A stretch of 64,000 nt of DNA from Myxococcales bacterium. Its GTDB lineage: Bacteria; Myxococcota_A; UBA796; GCA-2862545. Positions 7,655 through 19,100 of this stretch are shown here, in pieces. Made by a program: the position numbers and the translations under genes. Every line of letters starts with the position of its first letter. Position 1 is the first letter of the stretch. The stretch covers positions 62,001-126,000 of the forward strand of contig JAHQVJ010000117.1 of the NCBI GenBank assembly GCA_019634415.1. Direction: 5' to 3'. Under the pieces are notes generated by a model. The model saw only the letters and a program-made list of their open reading frames with translations. It was not told the origin of the DNA and did not search any database.

Positions 7655-9053
7655 TCAGGGCACGCCAAGCTCGACCACGACCTCGAAGGCCGCTTCGTGA
7701 CCCGCCTCGTCGGGCACCTCGTTCCGCAGGCCGCCATCTGGGTCCAACACGATCGGCAGTCTCCCGTCGCCTACGACCGACACCCGCCCATCGGGGCGTA
7801 GCCGCACACTGGCGATGTCGTGCATCGTCTGGCGCTCGTAGTACCAGAAGTGGGGTCCCTGTGCGATCCGCTGCGCACAACGGGGATGGCCATCCGCGTC
7901 GACCAAGACCAGGAACGGGGTCGACTCGGTGTCCCCTGCAAGAGCCAACCCTGTGCCTGTCTGGCCGAACCCGGGCTGACCCGCCGCGGTGCCGCCCCAC
8001 ACCACGGTGTCGTCCGGGCCGGGGGCCAGCGCCTCGGTGTACGAAGGCCCATTGTCGGTGTTGCCCTGGATTTGCCATCGCACCTCGCCGCCGGGCGAAA
8101 GCCGCGCCACCCAGGCCTGGTCTGCAGCGGCTGCCTCCAGGGTGCCGAACGGCCCGGAGAAGTACCCCCCGACCGCCACGTCGCCGTCGGGCAGCACAGC
8201 CACCGCACTGGTGTAGGCAAGTCCGTCCAACGCGGAGGCCCACATTGGCGTGCCCTCGGTGGAGAGCGCCAGCACGATCGCCTGGACCGCCCCGGTGTCG
8301 AGCTCGAGCGCATCCGGCTGATCGATCCCCACCACGACGGGCTGGTAAGGCTGCCCCCGCGCGTGTCCCACCACAATCAATGCGTCGGCGATCGGGTCGT
8401 ACGTGATCGCGTCGAGCACGGTCTGCCACGGGCCGCCGATGCTTCGCGTCCACAGGTGGTTGCCATCTGCGCTGAAGCGAGCCACGGCGCCCCATCGCCA
8501 GATCCCGTCAGGTCGTCGCTGTGTCGTGAAGGCGCATCTGGGATGCATCCAGTGTGGTGTGCCAGACGATCTCCCCTTCTGGTCGGCGTCGGAGCAGCAA
8601 GATCTGATCGTCAGGGGCAGGTACGGTCACCCCGCCGTGTAGGACGGCGTTGTTGTAGATGGTACCGGCGTACAACTCGTCTCCCTCGGCGAAGCCCCGC
8701 AGCGTGACGGTATTCCTGTACGAGGACACGACCTGATCGATCCGCTCCACGGTGCCGTCGGCGCCTTGGCGGACGAGGTTGCCGGCAGGCACTGGATCCT
8801 CGCCGAGGTGGACGGGGCGCGAGAGCGTCAGCACCTGGCCGCCATCGGGTCGATCGGCTTGCCCGATGACATCCTGAGGGACACCCACTGGCCAGAAACG
8901 GGTGGACACCGCATCGCCGCACCGGTCGTCGGGGGCATCGTCGACGCTGGGCGGCGCCGGTGACGACGTGGCCGTGGTGGGGACAGGCGGCTTGGCCGGT
9001 GGATCGGACGGAGGCACCGCGCAGCTAGCGAGGACGAGGGATAGCAACTGCAT
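7655..9053 (-). pseudogene. Beta-propeller lipoprotein gene broken by a frameshift
   Basis: Two overlapping reading frames appear to be one gene of about 465 codons. The 5' frame (9053 to 8508) encodes a signal peptide with lipobox LASC, a Thr/Pro linker and the start of a repeat domain (QILLLRRRPEGEIVWHTTL), then ends at a stop at 8508-8510. The 3' frame (from about 8548 to 7655) continues the same pattern with RFSADGNHLWTRSIGG, ALSTEGTPMWASALDG and RLSPGGEVRWQIQG. These are typical blades of a bacterial outer-surface beta-propeller. The switch must lie in about 8505-8550. A single-base sequencing error, a true mutation or programmed frameshifting all fit. Confidence 0.7.
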
Positions 9054-9135
9054 GAACAAGGTTTAGCCGTTGAAGTGCCCGACCCGCAGGCTCGCCCCAC
9101 GTCACGATTCGGACCGCATCGGAGGAGCGTTGCGG

Positions 9136-9519
9136 GTGAGGGGTGGGCGTATCGGCATAGTGTCCAGCGTTCGGACGGACGGCCTCCTGTCTGTCTTCCA
9201 TGCTGGTGTTCGAGTGGTGGTGGAGAGACGACTCGCATTGGAGGAGTACCTGGAGCTACCAGGGTACTACAGCAAAGTGTTCCCCGTTCCAGCCGTCGGG
9301 GACGAAGACCCCTTCCACGAGGCCGTGGCTGAGCTGAGTGTGATGAATCCCCAGCTGTCCTTGCTGGGGGCTCCGATCTCCACCGCGAATGTGGATCCGA
9401 TCGAACTGACCGCCGACGGGTATGGGCTACCGCCTGACGAGCTGCGGCTCCTCGCCCAGCTCCCCACCGATCTAGAGCTTCACATGCTCGTGGGGGCTTC
9501 GGAGTTCTCCGCCGTGTGA
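9136..9519 (+). CDS. Hypothetical protein, about 127 aa
   Basis: A small soluble protein without a recognised domain; it contains RRLALEEYLELPGYYSKVFPVP and ends in LPTDLELHMLVGASEFSAV. The start is uncertain. GTG 9136 has GGAGG at 9121-9125, whereas the longer frame from TTG 9070 has no ribosome site. It is divergent from the disrupted lipoprotein gene and lies upstream of a TIGR02996 protein. Base composition is a little less GC-rich than its neighbours. I judge it coding because the frame stays open and hydrophobic periodicity is protein-like, but support is only moderate. Confidence 0.5.
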   Translation: MRGGRIGIVSSVRTDGLLSVFHAGVRVVVERRLALEEYLELPGYYSKVFPVPAVGDEDPFHEAVAELSVMNPQLSLLGAPISTANVDPIELTADGYGLPPDELRLLAQLPTDLELHMLVGASEFSAV

Positions 9520-9703
9520 TTTCGACCATTCCACGAGGAGCGCGGCTACGTGGTCCTGCTCGAGAGCTGCACGCTCTTGGGAGCGTGGTAGCTGCTACCT
9601 CGTTGAAGCCAGCGTCCGACATCCCCGGACGAGCCCAGCTGCCCGACTCGCCAGATAGAAGCAACACCTCCAACCATACGACGGTCGTCGGAGGACCTGG
9701 GCG

Positions 9704-11047
9704 GTGATGGACGAGCTACTGGCCAGGGTCGCGGCAGATCCCGATGCGGACGAGCCGCGCCAGGTCCTCGCCGACTGGTGGATGGAGCGTGGCGATCCCC
9801 GCGGCGAGTTCGTGGCCCTGCAGCTGGAGCGCGCCCGGCGGTTCCCTCACACCGGCTGGAGACCGATCTCGCGGCTGCCCAGCCGAGAGCACGAGCTGCT
9901 CGACGGGCCCGCCTGGTTCGGCTCGGCCTTCATGGGACTGGGCCGCGTCTGGGTGGATCGCGGCTTCCCGAGGGGAGCGCGGATCAGACACCGTGATGGC
10001 ATCGCACGTCAGCTTCGAGGCGAGCCAGGATTGTGCACGGTCCGAACACTGGTCTTGGACAGCCCAGCCACGGGCAGCCCTCCAGATTGGTCGGAGCTGG
10101 TGAAGACCCCAGGGCTGGCCAACGTGCGACGCCTGGTCCAGCTCCCTGCTGACACATTGCCCACGCTGGACGCGGCCCCGATGCAGCCCACGCAGGTCAT
10201 CCTGCTGTGGCGGACGGATCTGGCGGCGGGGCCGGTTCGGGTGCCCAGCTCGGTCCGCGAGCTCGTCGTGCCCGTCGGCGCACCAGCGGATCTCCAACGA
10301 CTCGCATCCATCGACGTCCCCACGCTGGGGATCTGGTCGTGGATACACCACGAGCAAAGACCAGCTCCGCAGGAGTTCCTCGCAGCCGCGCACCCCAGCG
10401 TTCGTCGCGTGCACCTGATCGGTGGCGTCTCGATGGCGCTGGTGTTCGACCGGACCCCCACGGGCTGGCAGGCTCGGCTCCAGCCAGCTCCAGATGCGGA
10501 CTATCGGCCACTCCCACTCGACCTGGACATGCTCGGCCGCTGGACGGGGAACGTCGACCCCACGGTCACGCCGGATACGCGCTACGGTCTGCGGCCGAAT
10601 GGTGATTCCCTCGCCACGCTCGCCCAGCTCCCCCCTGCTCCCGTCCTGCTGGTGCGCGGAACCTGGCGGCCCGAGCAGCAACTGGCAGAGCTGGTGGCCC
10701 CGTCCGTCGAGCTACCCGACGAGTTGAGCAACACCCGCCGCTCAGCGGTGTGGCTCGCCGCGTTGGAGAGCAACGAAGGCGTTCCAGAGTTCCGGATCGA
10801 GCACCCGAGCGGTGCCTTGGTGCTCCGGCGAAGCCTGGACGGGCGATTTCGCCATGCCGAGGTCAGCGGCAGGTTCGGTTTCGCCATCGAACACAACTGG
10901 CTCCCCCTCGTCGCGCGCCAGCTGCTCGACGTCACCTACACGCCCCACCTCTGGATCGACGAGGATGCCGAAAAGGTGGAAGGCTGGTGCGCTGCGCACG
11001 GCGTCGCCTTTCGCAATGCCGCGCGTGCCGTCGAGCGAGATAGCTGA
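9704..11047 (+). CDS. TIGR02996 domain protein
   Basis: A 447-residue soluble protein that starts with a clear TIGR02996 companion domain (residues 3-45: LLARVAADPDADEPRQVLAD, then WWMERGDPRGEFVALQLE). In other bacteria such domains, abundant in Myxococcota and Planctomycetota, precede leucine-rich or other repeats; the role is unknown. The remainder shows loose LRR-like strands (VRTLVLDSPA, VRRVHLIGGVS). The GTG start has GGAGG nine bases upstream; ATG 9707 is the next codon. It lies only four bases before the beta-helix acyltransferase gene, so it may be the first gene of the lipid-synthase operon, although nothing in its sequence links it to that pathway. Confidence 0.75.
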   Translation: MMDELLARVAADPDADEPRQVLADWWMERGDPRGEFVALQLERARRFPHTGWRPISRLPSREHELLDGPAWFGSAFMGLGRVWVDRGFPRGARIRHRDGIARQLRGEPGLCTVRTLVLDSPATGSPPDWSELVKTPGLANVRRLVQLPADTLPTLDAAPMQPTQVILLWRTDLAAGPVRVPSSVRELVVPVGAPADLQRLASIDVPTLGIWSWIHHEQRPAPQEFLAAAHPSVRRVHLIGGVSMALVFDRTPTGWQARLQPAPDADYRPLPLDLDMLGRWTGNVDPTVTPDTRYGLRPNGDSLATLAQLPPAPVLLVRGTWRPEQQLAELVAPSVELPDELSNTRRSAVWLAALESNEGVPEFRIEHPSGALVLRRSLDGRFRHAEVSGRFGFAIEHNWLPLVARQLLDVTYTPHLWIDEDAEKVEGWCAAHGVAFRNAARAVERDS

Positions 11048-11051
11048 GTTC

Positions 11052-12227
11052 GTGACCACGTCCGTCTTCGTGCAGCCCACGGGCCGGCGGGTGGCCCCCT
11101 TCGACGAGCCACCCACCGAGCTGCTGATCCTCGACCGCCGCCTCGGACAGTGGCAGGACGAGGCCATCGCCGAGGCCGGGCTGCAGCGCATCGACACCCT
11201 GACCCCACCCTGCCTGGTGATCCCCGACACGCTGTTCACCTGCGGACCCGTGCTCCGACAGCTCGTGGCGGGCGCCGCGGGCCGAGATGCATGGCTGGTG
11301 CTGGCAGACGGCGTATTCGCGCGCAACACCACACCCGTGCAGCCCGGCGTGGAGCCGGTGGAGGGCGGGTGGCGCTTCGAGGCCGTGCGCTTCGTCAGCG
11401 GCCGCGACGACGATCCCGTGGACGTGGTGGTGGACGTCGACGAGCACGTACACGAGCTCGAGCTGCCGGCGGTGTTCGGCGGCGACACCGAGATCGGGCT
11501 GCCGCGACACCCCGTGATGACGCTGCACCACTGGTGCCACCAAGTGTGGGCCAACCAGGCGGCGATGTCGATGGTGGTGCGGCGCACGCCCTGGTGGCGC
11601 GCGCTGCCGCGGCTGCTGTGGGCGGTGCTGCGCGCGCGCTCGCTGAACCCCTGGCGCGTGCAGCAGAAGCTCAACCGCATCGGCCGCGGCTGCGACATCC
11701 ACCCCACCGCCGTGGTGGAGGCGAGCACCCTGGGCGACAACGTGACCGTGGGGCCCTTCGCGCGCGTGTGGCTGTCGCACGTGGGCGACGGGGCGCGGAT
11801 CCTGTCGGGAGCCGAGGTGGAGGGCTCCACCGTGGGCGCGGGAGCGACGGTGGGGCAGCGCTGCGGGCTGCGCCTGTGCGTGATCTACCCCGAGGCCTTC
11901 GCGAGCCAGGTGCAGATGCAGGCCTGCGTGCTGGGCCGCAACTCCATCGCCGTGCCCGGCTCCTACAGCATCGACTTCAACTTCGACCGCGACATCCGCG
12001 TGCCCCTGGACGGCGAGCTGCACAGCACCGGCACCCGCTTCCTGGGCTCCGCCTTCGGCCACGACTGCCGGGTGGGCACGGGGATCTGGCTGGCCAGCGG
12101 GCGCAGCGTGCCCAACGGCACCTGGATGGTGCGGGATCCGCGCGAGGTGGTGCAGCGCATCGGTGAGGTCGACGCACAGACCCCGGTGGCCAACCGCGAC
12201 GGCACCCTGGAGCCGCTGGACCCGTGA
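11052..12227 (+). CDS. Left-handed beta-helix (hexapeptide-repeat) acyltransferase-like protein
   Basis: A 391-residue protein. Residues about 215-350 carry hexapeptide repeats of the LbetaH family (IGRGCDIHPTAVVEASTLGD, VTVGPFARVW, VGAGATVGQR), the fold of LpxA, GlmU and CysE acyltransferases. The N-terminal 200 residues resemble the regulatory or nucleotidyltransferase-like part seen in GlmU-like proteins, without a visible GxG-RxxP nucleotide motif. GTG 11052 starts four bases after the upstream stop. Its own stop overlaps the next start (GTGA). As the first gene tightly linked to the synthases, it may acylate or otherwise decorate the product; the substrate is unknown. Confidence 0.75.
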   Translation: MTTSVFVQPTGRRVAPFDEPPTELLILDRRLGQWQDEAIAEAGLQRIDTLTPPCLVIPDTLFTCGPVLRQLVAGAAGRDAWLVLADGVFARNTTPVQPGVEPVEGGWRFEAVRFVSGRDDDPVDVVVDVDEHVHELELPAVFGGDTEIGLPRHPVMTLHHWCHQVWANQAAMSMVVRRTPWWRALPRLLWAVLRARSLNPWRVQQKLNRIGRGCDIHPTAVVEASTLGDNVTVGPFARVWLSHVGDGARILSGAEVEGSTVGAGATVGQRCGLRLCVIYPEAFASQVQMQACVLGRNSIAVPGSYSIDFNFDRDIRVPLDGELHSTGTRFLGSAFGHDCRVGTGIWLASGRSVPNGTWMVRDPREVVQRIGEVDAQTPVANRDGTLEPLDP

Positions 12228-13108
12228 CGTCGGGCGCCACGGACAAGGGCGATCTGTCGGTGACCGCGCTGTACACGTCGGCGGTGTGGTGGTGGGCGGA
12301 GCTGCCCCACGCCGAGCTGCTGATCACCCCGCAGGCACGAGCGGTGTTCCGAGTGACCAACGCCGTGCTCACGGTGGCGGGCTGCCTGGTGGGCCAGCGC
12401 CTGAGCCTGAGGCACGGGCTGCGCGGGCGCCATCGCACCCTCGACGCGCTGGCGGCGGCGTCGGGGGTCGAGTGCTTCCTGGAGCTGGCGAGCGGGCTGT
12501 CGCGCCGAGGCGTGTCACAGGTGCTGGTGGCGCAGTCGCAGGGGCGCGGTGTCGAGTACACCGAGGTGGACTTGCCCCACGTGGTGCGACACAAGCGCGA
12601 GCTGCTCGAGCGCACGAGTGAAGGCCGCGCAGCACTGCGACAGCTGAAGCTGGTAGCGGCGGACGTATCCGACGTGGACCTGACCACGCTGGTGCCCGCT
12701 GACCCCGATCCGGTCTGCGTGATCGCGGAGGGGCTGCTCATGTATCTGACACCCGATCAGCAGCAGGGGCTGTGGCGCCGAGTGGCCGCGCTGCTCGCGG
12801 ACAGGCCAGGCAGCACGCTGCTGTTCGATCTCACTCCCGAGGCCGAGCGACCCCAGGTGGGCTGGGTGGGACGTGCCCTGGGCCGCGCCATGCAGTGGTT
12901 CACCCGCGGAAGAGGTTTCGAACCCGATCAGCGCAGCCGCACATCCCTCATCCAAGAGCTGCGGGACTGCGGATTCACGGAGGTGCAGGTGCACGACGCC
13001 CACAGCGAGTCAGGGGCGAGCCAGGCGATCGGGGTGCGTCCCGTGCCGATGGTGGTATTCGCATGCGGCGGAGCGGTGGTACCTTACCCAGGCACCATCG
13101 GGAGCTGA
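12224..13108 (+). CDS. SAM-dependent O-methyltransferase, TcmP/LCM family
   Basis: A 294-residue enzyme of the leucine-carboxyl-methyltransferase family, which in bacteria includes polyketide O-methyltransferases such as TcmP. Visible markers are the SAM-binding motif CFLELASGLSRRG (about residues 84-96), the acidic VEYTEVDLP strand and VIAEGLLMYLTPDQQQGLWR with the family's typical E-G-x-x-M-Y-L core. It probably methylates a carboxyl or hydroxyl of the lipid product. The GTG start overlaps the previous stop by four bases, and the next gene begins one base after its stop, so it lies fully inside the operon. Confidence 0.8.
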   Translation: MTSGATDKGDLSVTALYTSAVWWWAELPHAELLITPQARAVFRVTNAVLTVAGCLVGQRLSLRHGLRGRHRTLDALAAASGVECFLELASGLSRRGVSQVLVAQSQGRGVEYTEVDLPHVVRHKRELLERTSEGRAALRQLKLVAADVSDVDLTTLVPADPDPVCVIAEGLLMYLTPDQQQGLWRRVAALLADRPGSTLLFDLTPEAERPQVGWVGRALGRAMQWFTRGRGFEPDQRSRTSLIQELRDCGFTEVQVHDAHSESGASQAIGVRPVPMVVFACGGAVVPYPGTIGS

Positions 13109-13109
13109 T

Positions 13110-16100
13110 TTGCCTTCCGACGCGCCTCGCTTTATCGCGATCTGTCCTTTCTCTGTTTCTAACCCACATCTCGTCGACACCCTCTGCCGAGCAGGGGCGA
13201 CGGGCGTGCTGGATCTGTCTGGTGATGGCGACGTGCACGCCGCACTCGACTGGCTCTCCACGCGACCCATCTCCTTCGGCGTGCGTCTCGACGACAGCTG
13301 TCGTGCGGTGGATCTGCCCGACAACGTGGGTCTGGTGGTGGTGGACGGTGACGTCCCCGAGGTGCACTGCGACGTGTGGGTGCAGGTGACCTCGGTGCAG
13401 GAAGCCCAGCGCGCCATCGAGCAAGGAGCGCAGGGGCTCGTGGCCAAGGGGCGAGAGGCCTCGGGCCGCGTGGGCACGGAGTCCACCTTCGTGCTGCTGC
13501 AGCGACTGCTGGCCCTCGACGCCCTTCCGGTGTGGGCGCAGGGCGGGATCGGCGAGCACACCGCCGCGGCCGCCATCGCGGGGGGCGCAGCTGGGGTGGT
13601 GCTGCAGGATCAGCTGGCACTACTGAAGGAAGCGGCGGACGTGCTGCGGCCAGAGCTTCGCCAGGCGCTGGCCTCCATGGACGGCTCCGAGACGGCGGTG
13701 GTGGACGACCGACGGGTGTACGTGCGCCCCGGTCCCCTACACGACGCCCAGCTCCCGTGCGGTCAAGACGCATCGTTTGCAGCCGATCTCGCCAAGCGGT
13801 ACCGCACCGTGCGAGGCACGCTCACCGCCCTGCGCCGGGCCGTGGGTGGCCACCTGGGGCAGGCCAGCGCCGTGCGGCCCCACCTCGGCGGCTCCGCCTT
13901 CTGTGCGCAGCACGGCCTGCAGCGACCGGTGGTGCAGGGCCCCATGACCCGCGTGAGCGACACCGCCGCCTTCGCCGACGCCGTGGCAGGTGCGGGCGGC
14001 CTGCCCTTCGTGGCGCTGTCGCTGCTCACCGGGGAGCGCCTGGATCAGCTGCTGCAGAGCACCGCCGAGCGCCTGGATGGCCGCCCCTGGGGCGTGGGCA
14101 TGCTGGGCTTCGCGCCACCGGAGCTGCGCGCCGAGCAGCTGGCCGCGGTGCGCGCGGTGCGGCCGCCGGTGGCCCTGCTCGCGGGAGGGCGTCCGGCCCA
14201 GGCCCGCGCGCTCGAAGACGACGGCATCCCCACCTACCTGCACGTGCCCAGCCCCGGCCTGCTGGACCTGTTCCTGCGCGAGGGCGCGCGGCGCTTCGTG
14301 TTCGAGGGCAGCGAGTGCGGGGGCCACGTGGGCCCGCGCAGCAGCTTCGTGCTCTGGGAGCAGGCGGTGCGCCGACTGCTGCAGCACGACGCCGTGCACG
14401 AGCTGTCGGTGATCTTCGCTGGCGGCATCCACGACGCGCGCTCGGCGGCCATGGTGAGCGCCCTGGCGGCACCGCTTGCGGCCCACGGCGCGCGCATCGG
14501 CTGGCTGATGGGCACGGCCTACCTGTTCACCGAGGAGGCGGTGCAGACCGGCGCCATCGGCGAGGTGTTCCAGGAGCAGGCGCTGGCCTGTGCCCGCACC
14601 CGCCTGCTGCACACGGCTCCCGGCCACGCCACGCGCTGCGCCGAGACGGCCTTCGTGCAGGCCTTCGACACGCGCCGGGAGCAGCTGCAGGCCGAGGGTG
14701 CGGAGCCCGAGCAGGTGTGGGAGGCGCTGGAGCGCCTGAACCTGGGGCGCCTGCGCATCGCCTCGAAGGGGCTGAAGCGCGAAGGCGACGAGCTGGTGGA
14801 GGTGGCCGCCGAGGGCCAGCGCAGCGACGGGCTGTTCATGATCGGGCAAGTGGCCGCCCTGCGCGGGCACACCGTCACGCTCGACGAGCTGCACCGCGAC
14901 GTGACCGAGGGCGCCGATGCGGTGGTGCAGGCCGCAGCGGCGCGCGAGCAGGAGCGCGACGAGGCGGAACGACGCCGAAGGGAGCGTCCCGACGACGTCG
15001 CCATCGTGGGCATGGCCGCCATCTTTCCGGACGCACCCGATCTGGGCGCGTTCTGGAGCAGCGTGGTGCACGGCCACGACGCCGTCACCGAGGTGCCCGC
15101 CGAGCGCTGGAACGTGGGCCTGTACTACGGGGAGGGGCCGGGCAAGTCCACGTCGAAGTGGGGCGGCTTCCTGCCCGAGGTGGACTTCGATCCCCTGGAG
15201 TACGGCATCCCGCCCACGTCCGTGGCGGCGGTGGATCCGTCGCAGCTGCTGGCGCTGGAGGTGGCCGCGCGCGCGCTGCGCGACGCCGGTCTCGCCGACG
15301 GCGACTTCGACCGCGAGCGGGCCAGCGTGGTGTTCGGCGCCGAGGCGGGCACGGACCTGGCGAGCGCCTACGGCATGCGCGCCCTGCTGCCGCAGTACGT
15401 GGGCCAGGTGCCCGAGGCGCTGGACGCCGTGCTGCCCAGCCTCACCGAGGACAGCTTCCCCGGGGTGCTGGGCAACGTGATCGCGGGCCGCATCGCCAAC
15501 CGCCTGGACCTGGGCGGCGTGAACTACACGGTGGACGCCGCCTGCGCCTCGTCGCTGGCGGCGCTCGACGTGGCCGTCAAGGAGCTGCGTGCCGGGAGCA
15601 GCGACCTGGTGATCGCGGGCGGCGTCGACACCCACAACGCCATCGGCGACTACCTGCTGTTCAGCAGCGTGCACGCCCTGTCCCCCACGGGTCGCTCTCG
15701 CCCCTTCGACGCCAGCGCCGACGGGATCGCGCTGGGTGAGGGCGTGGCCGCCGTGGTGTGCAAGCGCCTGGCGGACGCCGTGCGCGACGGCGACCGGATC
15801 TACGCCGTGATCCGCGGCGTGGCGGGCTCCAGCGACGGGCGCAGCCTGGGGCTCACCGCTCCTCGCCGCCAAGGGCAGGCGCGCGCCCTGGATCGCGCCT
15901 ACGCCGCGGCCGGCACCGATCCGGGCACGCTGGGGCTGGTGGAAGCCCACGGCACGGGCACGGTGGTGGGCGACCGCACCGAGCTGCAGAGCCTCACCGA
16001 CGTGTTCACCGAGGCGGGCACGCCACCGGGCAGCATCACCCTGGGCTCGGTGAAGTCGAACGTGGGGCACACCAAGTGCGCCGCTGGGCTGGCGGGCCTG

Positions 16101-19100
16101 ATCAAGGTGGCGCTGGCCATCCACCACCGCGTGCTGCCGCCCACAGTGCACGTCAGCCAGCCGAACTCCGCGTGGCAGCCCACGAGCAGCCCCTTCACCT
16201 TCCGTGACCAGGCCGCGCCCTGGCTGGCGGAGGAGCGCGCTGCAGCGGTGAGCGCCTTCGGCTTCGGCGGCACCAACTTCCACGCGGTGCTCGCCCAGGC
16301 GCCGAGCGGCCCGGCACCCACCACGAGCCCGCTCCCGGACTGGCCGGCGGAGCTGTTCGTGCTGCCCTCGATGGCCCACGCCGAGCAGCTACTGGCCTGG
16401 CTGCAGCAGCCCGGCGCCACGGCGGTGCGGCTCGCGGACATCGCCGCCGCCGTGCACGCCTGGAGCCCCTCGGACGAGGGGGCCATCGCGCTGGTGGCCC
16501 GCCATGGAGAGGAGCTGCGCCAGGCGCTGCAGGCCGTGATCGACGGCAACCCCACCGCCGACACCTGGGTGGCGGATCCGGCGCACCCCGCCCACGGCGC
16601 AGCAGTGGCCTGGCTGTTCCCAGGTCAGGGCAGCCAGCGACCGGGCATGCTCGCGGAGCTGTTCGTGGCCTTCCCGCAGGTGCGCCCGCTGCTGCAGCAG
16701 GTGCCGTCGCTTCAGGCCGACTGGTTCGCGGGCCAGGCCTTCGATCCCGCTGCCCGGCAGCGGCAGCGCCACGCGCTCACCGTCACCCACCGGGCGCAAC
16801 CCGCGCTCGGCATCGCGGGGCTCGCGGCAGCGCAGATCCTGTCGGCCGCGGGTCTGCGGCCGCAGCAGCTGGGCGGCCACAGCTACGGCGAGATCGTGGC
16901 GCTGACGGTGGCCGGCGCCCTGCCGGCGTCGGAGCTGGGAGCGCTGTCGGAGGCGCGAGGGCGCTGCATGCAGCGGGCGGCCACGGGCCCGGATCCGGGC
17001 GCCATGGCCGCAGTGGCCGCGGGCAGCGCCGACGTCTCCGAGCTGCTGGTCGCGCACCCCGACGTGGGGATCGCCAACGACAACGGGCCAGGCCAGACCG
17101 TGATCGCCGGGCCCACCCCCGCCGTGGCGGCCGCCACCGAGCAGCTGCAAGCGGCAGGCTTCGACGTACGCCCGGTGCCGGTGGCAGCGGCCTTCCATTC
17201 CCCCCTGGTGGCCGGGGCTGCGGAGGGCTTCGCCGAGGTGCTGGCGGACGTGGAGGTCTCCGAGCCCATCGTCCCCACCTACAGCAACGTCAGCGCCGAG
17301 CCCCACGAGCCCAGCGCGATCCGGGAGCGACTCGCGGAGCACCTCGCGCGTCCCGTGCGCTTCGGCGAGCAGGTGCGGGCGATGCACCGAGATGGTGCGC
17401 GCATCTTCCTCGAGGTGGGTCCAGGCCGCGTGCTCACGCGTCTCACGGGACAGATCCTCGCAGACGTCGGATACGTGGCGCTGTCGGTGGAGCCCGCCGA
17501 CGGCTCGGGCCCCCTGATGGGACTGCTGCGCCTGCTGGGTCGCCTGGCCACGCTGGGCCACCCCGTCGACCTGACCTCGGTCCTCGCGGGCCGCACCGCC
17601 CGCCCCGTGGACCTGACCCAGCCACCGCCTGCACCCTCCCCCACCACCTGGCGGGTGAACGGCCATCGTGCCTGGCCCCTGACCGGCCCCCTGCCGCCCC
17701 ACGCCATGCACCCCGTGCCGGAGCCCGTGGCGGGCGGCCTGGGGGGCGCAGAGCGCGATCGCGTGGTGATGGACTACCTGCGCACGCTGCGCGAGCAGGC
17801 CGAGGCCCAGCGCACCGTGATGATGTCGTACCTGGGGCAAGCCGACCCCGAGGTCGTGTCCGTCGCAGCCACGGCACCTGTCGTGGAGGCTCCCGCGCCC
17901 GACACGGGCCCCGAGCTGCCCCTGGCCGATCGACTCGTGGCGCTGGTGAGCGAGCGCACCGGCTACCCCGCGTCGATGCTCGATCTCGATCTCGATCTCG
18001 AGGCCGATCTGTCCATCGACTCCATCAAGCGCATCGAGATCCTGGGGGCGCTGTCGGAGCAGCTCCAGGGAGCCTCGGGGGGATCGCCCGACGAGGCCCT
18101 GGTGGAGGAGCTGGCGCGGGTGAAGACGCTGCGCGGCATCGTCACCTGGCTCGACAACCGCACGGACTCCGCCGACGGTCCGGAATCCCCCGCTGCCGAC
18201 GCCGCCGCCGAGGCTCCCGAGCAGGCGCTGCGCTTCGTGCCGTCGCTGCAGCCGCTGCAGCCCCCGACGACGCAGGAGATCGCGGGCAGGACCGTGGGTC
18301 TGGCCCTGTCGGTGGCGCCCGAGAGCCCCGGAAGCGGCCTGCTGGGGGAGCTCACCCGCCGCCTGACGGAGGCCGGAGCACGGGTGGTGGCGGTGGGTCC
18401 GGGCTCACGGATGCCCGACGTCGACGTGCTGGTGGTGCTCACCGGTCCGCTCGGCGGAGCGCCGCCCGCCCACAACGGCACCCTCGGCACCGCCCTGTTC
18501 GATCTCGCCTGTCTGGCCAGGCGCGCACTGTCGGGCGGCGTCGAGCAGCTCGTGGTGGTCACGGGGCAGGGCGGCGAGCTGCAGGGCAGCGATCTGGCCG
18601 GTGTGTCGGGCCTCGTGAAGACGATGGCCAAGGAGTGGCCCGACGCCAGCGTGCGGCGCGTGGATCTCGATCCCACCGACGCGCTGGCCGAGCAGGTGGC
18701 GCTGCTGCTGCCCGAGATCGCGGCCTCGTCGGGGCCCGCCGAGGTGGGCTACCGCGACGGCACGCGGCTGGGTCGCACCTTCACGGCCCACGCGCTGCAG
18801 ACGGTGGAGCGCACCACCGAGCTCGACGCCGACTCCGTGGTGCTGCTGACCGGTGGCGCTCGAGGGATCACCGCTCGCGTGGCCACCACACTCGCCGAGC
18901 GCTTCGGCTGCACGCTGGTGCTGGTGGGGCGCAGCCCGTTGCCGCCTGCCTCCGAGGACGAGCACACGGCCTCGGCCGAGGACCCGCCCCAGATCCTCGC
19001 GGCCCTCGCCGCGGCCCATCCCGAGCTCGATCCGGGCCAGCTGCAGGCGCGCGCCCGCCGGGTGCTCGCCGATCGACAGGTACGACAGACCCTGCAGGCC

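Noticed and set aside
9520..9703. A possible small gene between 9520 and 9703
   Set aside because: The short open frame at 9516-9707 has no ribosome site and no protein-like pattern; the gap is treated as non-coding with nothing recognisable.
13737..16379. An 880-codon open frame on the minus strand
   Set aside because: It is antisense to the well-supported KS-AT region and rich in His/Arg/Gly from reversed GC-rich codons; no domain is recognisable.
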